Source: Nissolia schottii (lineage: Eukaryota > Streptophyta > Magnoliopsida > Fabales > Fabaceae). Taken from it: 64,000 bases of DNA. The notes below the pieces were generated by a model that saw only the letters and a list, made by a program, of their open reading frames with translations, had not been told where the DNA came from and made no database searches. The stretch spans positions 1 to 64,000 of the forward strand of contig QANU01033273.1 of NCBI GenBank assembly GCA_003254905.1, in the 5' to 3' direction. The position numbers and the translations under genes were made by a program. Below are positions 23,453-34,260 of the stretch, one piece after another; positions within the stretch are counted from its first letter, which is position 1; each line of letters starts with the position of its first letter.

Positions 23453-23768
23453 AAATGTCTACACGTAAATACTATCGGAACTATGGAAAATTAAGTCGGG
23501 AAAGCATCATAAAATGCCAAGAATGATCATTTAGGGCCCAAAGACATTCCACATTCATGTGGATTTTTCTCTCATAAAAGTTAAAATTTCTGTGAAAAAA
23601 AATTAACAACTAGCTTATTCGCAAGATCGGATTTAAGGAGGGATCGGACGTGGCTACAGTCACTCCAAGTTAATTTTATTTTAATATGCATGGTATTTTA
23701 ATAAATTGGTTCTCCCGGTAAAAAGAAAATGGGTCCTAAGGCAATGCTTTAAAGCGCTGCCTTCACTA
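23453..23768. other. intergenic, no gene seen
   Basis: Nothing beyond the SINE target duplication at its left edge and the hAT target duplication at its right edge. Confidence 0.4.
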
Positions 23769-23776
23769 CTCAAAAG

Positions 23777-24574
23777 TAGGGGTGTTCATAACCCGGTCCG
23801 GCCCGCCAACTCGGACCGCCCCGATTTTAATCGTGTGTGATTTAAAAAAACTCTAAAAAAAATCCTGATTTTTATTCATATCGGGTTTGGGGTTAACCTC
23901 GGGCCACCCAGCCCGGCTCAACGGTCCGTATGCTATACTATTATGCATTTTTAATTTTTTTTTCCTTCCCATCTTATTATTAGAAATCACAAGAATGAAA
24001 GGAATTGGATTCTTGCAATCTCATCCTATTATACATTCTAAAGTGATTTTAATTAACATCATTTAAATAATATTCATTTTATCATAATAACTTTTAAAAT
24101 AAAAGTTGCTAAACATAAGTCACGTTAGCATGCTTACTTTTAATCAAATCAATTTTAACAAAATCAAGAGCACTTCGCAAATTCTAATTCAAAACACAGA
24201 CTACATATATATAGGGAATGCCGTAAAGGCATACACCGTTTCACTATTTGCAATGTGTGTGTATACTTCGGATGGCTTCAAGTAAATGCTCCATTTTAAT
24301 AGGCTTTTCCAAACAAAAGTCTATTATAGCCTCTATGCTCACTTTGTTAGTGTCAGCTGTTAATGCAATGATAGGAATGATAACACCATAAAGCTCCACC
24401 ATCTTCCTTATCCGTTTTGGCATGCTTTGGCCCAGTCCAAACCCGTTTTTTAACTTGGCCCGAAGATGATCGGACCTATCGGGTTTAGGGTCGGGTTCGG
24501 GTCCTCAAAATTGACCCGGTCTAAATATAGGGCCAGGTTTAGGTATAGGCCAACCCGACCCATCAACACCCCTA
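23777..24574. mobile_element. complete non-autonomous hAT-like element
   Basis: Terminal inverted repeats TAGGGGTGTT... and ...AACACCCCTA enclose 798 bp and are flanked by a perfect 8-bp target duplication CTCAAAAG (23769-23776 and 24575-24582), the hAT signature. Subterminal parts are rich in CCGGCCCG / GGTCGGG motifs. There is no transposase. The interior holds a receiver-domain fragment on the minus strand (24244-24423). Confidence 0.88.
24244..24423 (-). pseudogene. receiver-domain (response-regulator) fragment inside hAT element
   Basis: A 59-codon minus-strand frame ending in TAG reads as the C-terminal half of a two-component receiver domain. The beta4 strand IPIIALTAD carries the conserved Thr, the following helix is reduced, FCLEKPI carries the conserved beta5 Lys-Pro, and the last helix reads MEHLLEAIRSIH. 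The phosphoacceptor Asp half is absent, and the beta4-beta5 spacing is about four residues shorter than usual. It therefore cannot be a working receiver. The wording is closest in my judgement to receiver domains of plant hybrid histidine kinases of the CKI1/AHK type. It lies wholly inside the transposon, so capture by the element is the simplest reading. Confidence 0.6.
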
Positions 24575-24582
24575 CTCAAAAG

Positions 24583-25559
24583 TGTAAGGCCATGGCTTTA
24601 ATCCTAAAGCAGCATTAGTATTATTTTTTTTCTAAGGAAAATGCCATAGTTTCATTGACATACATTGGATGCGAACAATTACTTATATAGCCGACCCTTA
24701 TAGTCACTCTATAATTTAAAAAAAAAAAAACTTTCACTCTATTACAGATTTTAAATTACATAATAACCAACACTTAACTTACATAAATTTTAACAATTAA
24801 AATTATTAAAACATTCATAAGAAAGATTCTACAATATTTTAACATACTTCTTCTTTTTACTCTGTTAAATAGTGAATACTTTTCTTCTTCTCCTTTTATA
24901 AATTCTCTCAACTCTAGCTCTGTTCTTTCTTTTAATTAATTTAAACTTTAAAGTTTACTTGTGAGTATAGATCAATCAAAGCACTTTTAAATACAATGAA
25001 TCAAAGACAATTGTTTGACCCCTTCCTAGCCCCCATAATCTGCTACGGGGTGTGTTCACTTACTCCCTCTTCATCCCTCCTCTGAGGCCCACAACATCAA
25101 CTTTTAGTCTCCATTTTAGAGTTTTGGAGACAAATGTAGGGTTAATCACATTTGTATGAGTTTGGATGGAGTTTATTGTGTGATCATAGGAGGATGAGAA
25201 AAATTATTTTTTGTATGGGTCAGTTCAGTAATCAGATTTCCTAAATCTGATTTCAGATTTAAAAAATGTCTGACATGATTTGACATCAAAGTCTGATAAG
25301 ACAGGCTAAAATCGGATTATGAAATTCTTATTTCTAAAATCGGAGCAAGCTTTTTCTGAAATTGGAATTAGCCAATTTGATTTCAGGTCTGCGGCAGGCG
25401 TGTATGCTACATACTCCACACCAACATTTTTTTTTAAATTCTATCTTTTAAAATCTTATTTATGAAATTTGACCATACTAATGTAAATTTTTGCAAGGGA
25501 CTCTAATCTTGCAAATTGTTATAAAATGAACCATGTGTTGACGAAAAATTCACAAATGT
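24583..25559. other. intergenic, no gene seen
   Basis: AT-rich. The stretch 25205-25400 repeats TCTGATTTCAGATTT-like words (CTGAAAT, ATCGGA) reminiscent of the palindromes at 846-1012, but without clear hairpins. Confidence 0.4.
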
Positions 25560-27636
25560 AGCTCTCTTTAATCGACTTCCTTCCTCTATTATTTGGAATG
25601 TCTCTCTTTTTGAGTGTTTTTATCACATTCCTCTGGATCATAAATTTTTCAAAGCTTTTAGTTGTTCCTATTATCCGCATGGATACACTAAACTTGAACC
25701 TTGTGCCTATCTTTGTTGCTTTCTTGGATATGGGAATAAGCATAAAGGTATTGTTGTTGGTATCCCATATCTTAGCACATCCATATATAGCATCATGTCA
25801 TCTTTAGGGAACACCACATTTTCTCATCTCTGTCTTCCTTTAAGTCCATTCCTTCCACCACAATTCCTCTCTTCACTAATTCCTCTGTTATTCTTTTTTC
25901 CTAGTGACTTTGATGCAGGTCCTTCTCCTGAGGCCACAATCCCTTTTGAAGTTTCAAATGCTCCCGATAATCGTGTTCCAGACATAGTTCTCGTACCTAT
26001 TCCTCAAGTATCTCCTGGTCGGCCTACTAGAGTAAGAAATCCACCTTCTTATCTTTGTGATTATCATTGTGTTTCTACCATGCTTCACTTACATGAACTG
26101 CTGTTCTACAAAGAAGCCTCCATTGGTCCTAATTGGCAATTTGCTATGCAAGAAGAATTACAAGCAGTAGAAAAGACTCACACTTGGGACTTTGTTGAAC
26201 CTCCTTTTGATAAGACATTTGTTGATGTAAATGAGTGTACAAGATCATGACTCACTCTAATGACTCTATTAAATGATATAAAGCTTGCTTGGTTGTTAAG
26301 GGATTTTCTTGAGAGTATTGCATTAATTATGAGAAGACTTTTGCTCTTGTTGCTTGCATCACCTCTGTTTATGCTCTACTTGCTATTGTAGCTATTCAGA
26401 AGTGGACTCTTAGTTACATGGATGTGAAGAATGCTTTCCTTAATGGTGATTTGAAAGAAGAAGTATATATGTGACCTCCCCAAGGTTATCGTTGTCCTTC
26501 AAACAAGGTTTGTCTTCTTCGTATGACTTTGTATGGTCTTAAGCAGACTCCCTGAGCTTGGTTTTCCAAATTTAACTTTATTGTCTCTCAGTTAGGATTC
26601 TTGTCAAGTCCACATGATTATGCTCTTTTCATTCGTCAAATTGATCAAGGCTCTGTGTTACTATTACTTTAAGTTGATGACATGATAATGACTGGAGATG
26701 ACACCTTAGACATTATTGATCTCAAAGCATCCTTGAGTAATCATTTTGAAATGAATGATCTTGGTCCTCTCAGCTATTTTTTGGGTCTTGAAGTTCTTTC
26801 TTCTTCTGATGGTATTTGTTTATCCCAGGCTAAGTGTGCTTCTAATCATATTTTTCGAGGTGATCTTATAAATAGCCACACTAATTCCACTCCTCTTGAG
26901 CCTAATGTTTGCTTCACACCTATGGACGGTACTGTGCTTGAGAATCCTACACTATACAAATAGTTGGTTCGAAGCTTAATCTGTTTGACTGTTATTCTCC
27001 TTGATATTTCCTATGATGTTCAACTAGTCAGTCAATTTATGAAAACCTCACAATTTACTCATTATGTTGTTGTTCTTCGCATTCTCCACTATGTCAAGGG
27101 AACCTTGTTTCATGGGGTTCACTTCTCTGTTTGTTCTTTCTTGATCCTTTGAGCTTACTTTGATGCTAATTTGGGTGACATTCCCACTGATTGTCATTCT
27201 ACCACTGATTACTGTATCTTCCTTGGTGACTCTCTTATTTCATGGCGAAGCAAGAAACAAACTTTGACTACTCACTCCACCACTGAAGCTAAATATTGTG
27301 CTCTTGCTAACACCACTTATGAAATCCTTTAGATATATTAGCTTCTCGATGACTTGGGCATCTCCCAATCCTCTCTAACTGATTTCTATTGTGATAATCG
27401 CAGTGCTATTCAGATTGCTCATAATGATGTCTTCCATGAACACGCCAAACACAATGAGATTGGTTGCCACTTTATTATTCAGTATATTCTGTGAGGTGCT
27501 CTTCGACTCATCTCCATTGGGACTCTTGACCAACCTGTTGATTTGAACACCAAGGCTCATCATCTCGGTCGATTCTGCACTCTGGTTTCCAAATTCAAGT
27601 TAGTTTTGACAACACCTACTTGAATTTGAGGGGGGA
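25560..27636 (+). mobile_element. decayed Ty1/copia pol (integrase C-end, RT, RNase H)
   Basis: In order, across frames: integrase C-terminal text (FNRLPSS, then PHGYTKLEP and CCFLGY at 25560-25745); a proline/serine linker; RT start (NWQFAMQEELQAVEKTHTWDFVEPP near 26130-26210); SYMDVKNAFLNGDLKEEVYM near 26415-26472; PPQGY; LYGLKQTP; the catalytic block with a stop replacing the residue before VDD (near 26670); LGPLSYFLGLEV; then RNase H text SWRSKKQTLTTHSTTEAKY (near 27240-27295) and the DNRSAIQIAHN end. At least six in-frame stops (for example 26473, 26552, 26671, 26961, 27332) show it is dead. A polypurine tract (GAGGGGGGA) lies at 27629-27636, just before the 3' LTR. Confidence 0.9.
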
Positions 27637-27811
27637 TGTTAAGGTGTATACATATTCTAGCATTATTGTTTTGTTTTCCGTAACTGTTCTTATAATTGGT
27701 ATTCTAGGCCTATAAATATTGTAACTTTGTTTGTAAATTAGAATAAGAAAATACAACATACTTTGCACATATTTAAATACCTTATTCCATGTTTCTGTTC
27801 TATTTTTAACA
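27637..27811 (+). mobile_element. copia 3' LTR
   Basis: TGTTAAGG at 27637 to TTTTTAACA at 27811, 175 bp, directly after the polypurine tract. TATA box within GGCCTATAAATA (27707-27718). No 5' LTR found in the window, so the element is truncated at its left. Confidence 0.85.
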
Positions 27812-28180
27812 AGAAGGTCGTCAAATTTGGTTATACATGAATATTTTTTTATTCATAAGCATGTAGTGAGTTCGCCGAGTAAAAGTATGGTAATTGAAGA
27901 TGACCAAAAAAAAAAAAAAAACAATTAGTGTGCTAAATGGTAATAGTAGCCGTCCACGGATACGAATAAGAGAGAGATCCCAAGAGTACATGGGAATGTA
28001 ACTCTCAAGGACTCGTGGCATCCAATGTCTCTGCCGATTGTGATGCAAACCAGACCATTCTATTTGTCCCATCTTCAATCCGTATGCTTCTCCCATTCCT
28101 TCCTTGAACCTTTCATGTTGTCTTATCCCACATCCATATGTGTGCTACGGTTGCCATTAAATTGCCTTTCAAGCATATCG
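27812..28180. other. upstream region of DUF3339 gene 4
   Basis: No separate gene seen. Confidence 0.4.
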
Positions 28181-28186
28181 TATCCC

Positions 28187-28195
28187 TATATAAAT
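28187..28195 (+). promoter_or_regulatory. TATA box of DUF3339 gene 4
   Basis: TATATAAAT 78 bases before the ATG, which would give a leader of about 45 bases. Confidence 0.5.
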
Positions 28196-28264
28196 TTATC
28201 AACATCTCCTTCATTCATTTGCCTAGGTTTTTCTCTCTAGCATTTTGGGTCTCCTACCTAACAA

Positions 28265-28474
28265 ATGGCAGATTGGGCCCCTGTAGTGATTGGCTTGATA
28301 CTGTTTGTGGTGTTTTCGCCGGGTTTACTGTTCCAGCTGCCAGGCAAAGGAAGGGTAATTGAATTTGTCAATTTCCAAACAAGTGGCGTCTCCATATTTG
28401 TTCACTCCCTTCTATTCTTCGGCTTGATGGTTATCTTCCTCATTGCCATTAATGTTCACATCGGTAGTGGATAA
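28265..28474 (+). CDS. DUF3339 family small membrane protein (copy 4)
   Basis: Single exon, 69 aa, from MADWAPVVIGLILF to NVHIGSG and TAA. It carries the full set of family marks: MADWAP, SPGLLFQLPGKGRVIEFVNFQTSG at about residues 18-41, SIFVH, then a long hydrophobic helix. It shares the FQTSG and VEF/IEF wording with copy 1 and the PGLLFQLPGK wording with copy 2, so all four share an ancestor. Function unknown. A well placed TATA box lies upstream, and a SINE inserted about 300 bp downstream. Confidence 0.93.
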   Translation: MADWAPVVIGLILFVVFSPGLLFQLPGKGRVIEFVNFQTSGVSIFVHSLLFFGLMVIFLIAINVHIGSG

Positions 28475-28766
28475 AGCCATAAAGCATTCACTATACGCGT
28501 GTGCTGCTTTATTTAGTTAGAGATGTCTTTCTATATGTTTAAATTCCCCTTGATTCTTGTATTGCTTAGTTATACACACCCATGAGTTTTATGGAGCATA
28601 AGTAGTGCACGGGTGACAATTGTGTATTTTTACAAGGTTGCTATGACCAAATATCCTGGCTCTTGATATAAGTTGCAACCATTATACCAGTACTAAAGTA
28701 GAGGAGAGCACACGCGATTTAGATGTTTTGTCATGTATTTTTGTTTAAATCAATTTGGTGTTTACT
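28475..28766. other. 3' flank of DUF3339 gene 4
   Basis: No further gene seen. Confidence 0.4.
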
Positions 28767-28781
28767 AGTAGAGATAGACTA

Positions 28782-28973
28782 ACCAACGGGGGTTGGTCCA
28801 AGTGGTAAGCGGCTTGGTATTGCTTAAGCAAGGTCCCGAGTTTGAGACCTTGTGTACGCAGTTATTCCCGCTGGGAGACTCACCCGCTATGGCCAGGTGC
28901 GCGACCCGGGTCGACCCAGATTAATCAAGGTTAAGTCTTGGATACCGAACAGGCAACCTAAAAAAAAAAAACA
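28782..28973 (+). mobile_element. tRNA-derived SINE, copy 2
   Basis: Same family as 23271-23452: GGTTGGTCCAAGTGG A box, GAGTTTGAGACC B box, GGCAACCT plus A tail. Flanked by a perfect 15-bp target duplication AGTAGAGATAGACTA (28767-28781 and 28974-28988). Confidence 0.93.
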
Positions 28974-28988
28974 AGTAGAGATAGACTA

Positions 28989-29499
28989 TCATCGATTTCA
29001 AATTCCTTAACAACCATGTGAATCGCGACACAAAAAGGAAGCAAATGATGAGAAAGCACGACAGACATGTATCAATTTAGACAATGTCATATCTTATCTG
29101 TTTACAAGGGAACCAAAATATATAGAGGCAGTATAAATGCCCTGTTCACACTAATATTCGGTGCATTTATTTGCGCTTATAAAGAGGAAGAAGTTTTTTT
29201 TTTTAAAGTAAGAAAAGTGTTTCTATTAATTTTTCTACTTATTTTAATAAATAGATCTCTACCTGCTTCTCTTAGAATTAGAAGTAGTAGAAGAAAGAGT
29301 ATACTTTCTAAAATTTAGGAACTGTGTAATTTCTGATATATCCTTGTAACTTTTATAAAATTCCCAAAAAAATTAATCCACTTTCCTAACTACTCACTCT
29401 TTTTGTAGGCATGTGGTTTGCAGGATTTTCTCATATTCCCGGGAATGTGGCCATGAGAATGTAACATTTTCGTGTTTGGTTCAAGGTTTTAAAATCATT
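28989..29499. other. intergenic, no gene seen
   Basis: Nothing recognised beyond short T-rich open frames. Confidence 0.4.
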
Positions 29500-30065
29500 C
29501 ACTACTAGAAAACTGACTATTACCGTCCAGACATTACCGTCAGACATGTGGCGACGGTAATACCGTCAGACAACAAAATAGTACTAATGGTAATCGGTTC
29601 GCTTATAAAGAACCGAGAAAGAGACATCAGATTACCGTCGAAAAATCTGGCCGACGGTAACAACAACGGTAATTATTCGCGGGAAAGGGCGTGAACAATT
29701 TACCGTCTGTAACAACCGATGGTAACAATTTGAGATTTTGATTTAAAGAAAATAAAAAAGATTCCCGTCGGACATAGCAGACGGTAAATTACCATCAATT
29801 GTAAACAACCACGTGTTCACCACACATGTTACCGTCGGTTTTATCCAACGGTAAAAGCAAAGTACCGTCGGTTGCTATTCAGACGGTAACCGCTTCGAAA
29901 TATTTTGGCTCCGAAAATTGGCGCCACTTTTTGGTTACCGTCGACCAATTTTAATTAGTCGACAGTAATAGTTTTAATAAAACGTTGCGTTTTGGTGCAT
30001 CCTTATTACCATCAGAATGTACTGTTACCGTCGGTGATGTCTGATGGTAACATCGATCTAAGACC
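29500..30065 (+). mobile_element. CACTA-type terminus with subterminal repeats
   Basis: CACTACTAGAAAA at 29500-29512 (one change from the terminus at 6335) is followed by a long array of TTACCGTC / GACGGTAA motifs in both orientations up to about 30055. The opposite end and any transposase are not visible. Same motif family as at 6335-6610. Confidence 0.75.
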
Positions 30066-31483
30066 CGAACACTTAAACGAATTTTCTTTATCCTCTTTCC
30101 ATTTTCTTCTCCCCGGTCCAGCTTCCCTCCCCTTCTGCCTTCATCCAAACACAAAATAATTTTCTAATTTTGATCATGTCTCTACTTTTGTTTCTGCTTC
30201 TAAAAAGAAGTGCAAACAAACAGACCAATTATTGCATTATTTGATAGATACGAAAAAACTTTCTTGTTTGAGAGAATATCCAAAGGCATTGGTATTCTCG
30301 ATAGCTTTTATTTATATGCAGATATGCTAAAGATGAACTTAAAAGCATCTTCAACTTTTTTTTCTTGGTCTCAGATAGGACCATTGTCATTTGGGCCCAT
30401 TGAAAGGAACTCAATTAACCTGACCTGACGCAATTAATGTTCTTGAAGGGAGCAGGAGTCTTCCTACAAAGATTCTTTCCATTCTCAAAACTCGAACCTG
30501 ACCTTTGGTTAAGGGGCCAAGACACCTATCAACTCGACCATCCCACGCTGGTTAGTGGAATCTTTACCTTGTCAAGGTAAAAAAGCACAATTCTTATATT
30601 AAGTAAAAATGTAAACATATTCAACTTCAAATCAAAACCAACATTTGAATTACACAAAGTTAAGGGTATGGAGAATTGTGCGGAACAGATGCAGAAAACA
30701 GATTTTAATTTTAACCAAGGCCGCAAAAATGAACATAAATTTTAAGCCACATATAGCTGTAAAACAGATCACAGGGAAACATTCAGAAAACTAAAATTGG
30801 CCTGAGGAAACAGATGAAATCGATTACATAGGATTTATACCGCGACTGGCGCAGCCCATCCGGCGTGCTACTTGAGATATCATTGCTATGTTTCACATGT
30901 ATCAGGTACGGGTACGGGTACGAGGTATAAAATATTTTTGAAAAATAAAAATACGGGTGTGCTGAATATATATATATAAATTTAATGAACTACATATAAT
31001 TAAAAAAAAATTATAAGATAATTAATGTAAATATTCAATCCAAATCCAACGGTACAAGAAAAAATCAAAATCATATTTATTTAATTCTTTCTAATAAAAA
31101 GGTAGTAGAAGAAAAAAGGAATGGGAACTCGCCGGAGACAAGGTCATGTCGTCGGAAATAGTGGTCCTTGCTGGGTGCGACTCTGAAGATGAAGGAGAAC
31201 GATGATGTTGGAGACAATGTCGCATTGCCGAATACAAAGTCGCGCTAGAGATATACAGTGACTGCACACGGGATGTTTTCATGTTTAGCTTGGTATTTTT
31301 TTGTTTGGTTCAATATATTTTATTTATGGGACTACTATGTGTTTTTGTAATCATAAATATTTTATACAAGTTTCAAGTAACAAGTAATTAGGATGTTACT
31401 TGAGTTTAAAATGTTTCCTCAATCATAGTTATTTAGTTGATATAAATAACATCAAATATCTATACAAAAGAAACAACTAAACC
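30066..31483. other. intergenic, no gene seen
   Basis: Contains a GGTACGGGTACGGGTACG triplication near 30906-30923. Open frames are short and unremarkable. Confidence 0.4.
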
Positions 31484-31655
31484 TTCAAATTCGTCTCCAT
31501 GGTTGGCAACATCAGTTAAATTCATTCCTAAGCTATTGAAGTACCAAATTCGTCTCCAAGGTTGTCAAAACCCAAGATTAACTTGACCGATGCTGAAGGG
31601 CTAATTTAATTGATTTTAGCAACCTCATGGACAAATTTGATACTTTTTCATGAAA
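31484..31655. repeat. diverged foldback MITE, related to 46744-46997
   Basis: CAAATTCGTCTCCATGGTTGG on the left and AACCTCATGGACAAATTTG on the right pair; a second inner pair around AAATTCGTCTCCAAGGTTGT also matches the element in the intron at 46.7 kb. More diverged than that copy. Confidence 0.5.
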
Positions 31656-32599
31656 TAAGTAAAAAAAAAAAAGCTACAATCAATCAAAAGATGAAAAAGG
31701 AAAATACGAGCAAGTGCATCAAAGGTCAATAGTCACAATAAACAATGGTGGAAAAAATTTATTGCCTTGGTTGTTGCTCTTGTTATGCATTTGTTTTATT
31801 ATACAGTGTCACTGCACACATGCAACTTCTATTTTGATTTGTTTTTTGGTTTTTATGTTTTGGTTATGCGGGCTTTTAACATATGTTATAGCCACTTACT
31901 CTTATGGATTTCTTTTAATTTGGTGTATATTTGTTGATCACCATCGTATGATGGTTTGAATAAAAGTTCATTATATTGCAAAAAGAAATATCTCATTAAA
32001 TTCACTGTACATTAAAATATATACTTATCCTTAACTTTATACATTTATATTGCAGCGATATCGCTTTATTAGAAATAAAAGAAAATAAAAATTTCAAATT
32101 AAAATGAAAATAGGACGCTTCAAATAAAAACTAATGTATTATAATAAATTATATATATATATATATATATGTATGAATATATTTTTTTAAAAATTTAAAA
32201 TACTCGCGCATTGCACAGGTTTATATCTAGTCTCTGTTCTTTGTACAACTATGACAACTAATTAGTTAGAGTTAGTTGAGTTGTATTTCATCTCTATCTA
32301 CATTTACATTGTCTTCGTTTAGCATTTAGCTTGCTTTGTATAAGCCAGCTTTAGTGTACAAATTCATTTTGCTTTGTATTTCACCTCTCTCTGAAATATT
32401 CTTGCGTGATTTCAACAGCATCGATTTTTGAATCTTAGAGTCATCGCAGTAACAAAAACTTTACCTAAATACCACCCAACCTAAAATTGTACGAGTAATT
32501 TTGAAGGGAAATAAAGAATTACGCTTTACTGAGTGTTTTATGTAGATTCCGAATCGCAAATCACATAGATATGTGTGATTGAATAATGTGGATCTTTTT
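31656..32599. other. AT-rich intergenic, probable retroelement debris
   Basis: An open frame at 31714-31959 would encode a cysteine- and leucine-rich hydrophobic peptide with no family resemblance. A (TA)n run lies at about 32151-32170. Confidence 0.35.
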
Positions 32600-33450
32600 A
32601 GTGAAGATGCTGATTTAAGAACAATTTGTTGAATTTGATAAACAAGTATTTAGTATAATCAAGATGGTGGTAATATAAAGTATCAAGAATAAGATGATAA
32701 ATTGAAAGAAAATTGTAACAAAACAAAATAGACAACAAAAAAGAAAAGATCAAGGAAAATGTAAAAGGAATGAGAAATTTACTTAAAATTCTTCACTGCT
32801 CCTTTATCACTGAGATGTACATAGATTCGAGTTTTTTTAAGTAAAAAATTCCTCATTAATTTGGTGTTGGGCATCCCTATTCATAGCATATAGTAACCTT
32901 TTGCATGCTTGTCGCGTGTCTTCCCTGGCAGTTAGAAGCTACTCTTCATAACTCCACTCTCCCATTTCTCTTGTATTCCGTGACGTGGGTAATTGTTTGA
33001 CTTCTAAAGTTAAGCACATTCTCTAATAACTGTCGCACATTGCTGACGCTCGCGTTCCTCTTGATGGTGATTGTGTAACGAGATTGAATTTTTTACTACG
33101 TTTCTCCTATTTTTTGAAAGATCAAACTTTTCATAAGATGTAAAAAATTCTTCAAGATATATTTTGAGTCGACTTCACCCATCGACCAAGAATGATTTGG
33201 TAGTTGCATCATGTTTCTGCTCCTCTCTTTTATTCGTTGTCCCCTTATTGTTAATTAATAAGAGATATTCAACATATCCATGACTCTAGTCGACAACCTT
33301 TCTCTCCTTATCTAAAGACGACCATCAAGTCGACCAGGCCTTTTGCTCAAGGTCGATTGATGTACTCAACCATACTTTTTTTTTTCTTTCTGTGAAGACA
33401 TTCAGTTCATTTCCAATCACCACCTTGTTATGAATTTACTTTATTGTTCT
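32600..33450 (-). repeat. retroelement LTR-like repeat, copy a
   Basis: Parallels 35830-36570 in order: GAAGATGC...TTAAGAACAA, then an A-rich stretch, CATCCCTATTCATAGC (vs CCCTATTTATAGCC), CGTGTCTTCC, then CTCCCATTT...CGTGACGTGGG. The TATA-like motif is on the minus strand. Contains GTCGAC/TCGACC words also seen in the LTR at 5352. Ends undefined. Confidence 0.45.
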
Positions 33451-33891
33451 TAATGTGTTTTTCTTTTTTTTGATAAACTACTCAGGCAAAATAATATCTA
33501 TTCAAGTTAGAATACTTGTATATAGTACGTTAATATATATTTTTCTTATGTTGAACAGATTTGTGCACCAATTTTTAAGATAGTATATGTTTTTCGTGGA
33601 GTGGACAGGAAAGCAGAACAAACTAGCTATCTTCTTATTGTCAGCACTGTGTTGGGAATTCGGGAGAAGCCACACTTAAAGCCAACAACACGAAAATGAA
33701 GACAGCCTTCATGTGGAATACATGCAAACTGATCATTGACTTTGACTCAATGGGAAACCGATTTTCCCTTTTTAAACTTTACCCGTAATAATAATAACGT
33801 TCAAAGTCCAAACATAACATTACTACTACAGTTCCGCCAAACAATTAGCTCACACTGCAGTTCAAACGTGCTATCAGTATATTAATTCAGA

Positions 33892-34075
33892 ACCATCGAG
33901 GGTTAGTTCAAGTGGTAAGCGGCTTGGTATTGCTTAAGCAAGGTCTCGAGTTCGAAACCTTATATACGTAATTATCCCCGCTGGGAGACTCACCTCGCCA
34001 TAACAAGGTGCGTAACCCAGGTCGACTCGGATTAGTCAAGGCTAAGCCTTGGATACCGGACAGACAACCTAAAAA
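33892..34075 (+). mobile_element. tRNA-derived SINE, copy 3
   Basis: Same family as at 23271 and 28782, with more substitutions in the head (ACCATCGAGGGTTAG) and the B box (GAGTTCGAAACC). Target duplication AGTATATTAATTCAGA (33876-33891) recurs at 34076 as AGTATATTAATTTAGA. Confidence 0.9.
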
Positions 34076-34260
34076 AGTATATTAATTTAGAGGCAACAAA
34101 AATAGAAAACTCAAAGATCAAACAAATATACAGCATAGCATATAATTTTGTCTGCACAAAGTGTCCCAAGCGACACGAACTATGGGCAATTTAATTAATT
34201 TATTGAATGGCTTGCCCCTGCATGCATCTATATATAACCATACGCCATAGCCATAATTGA

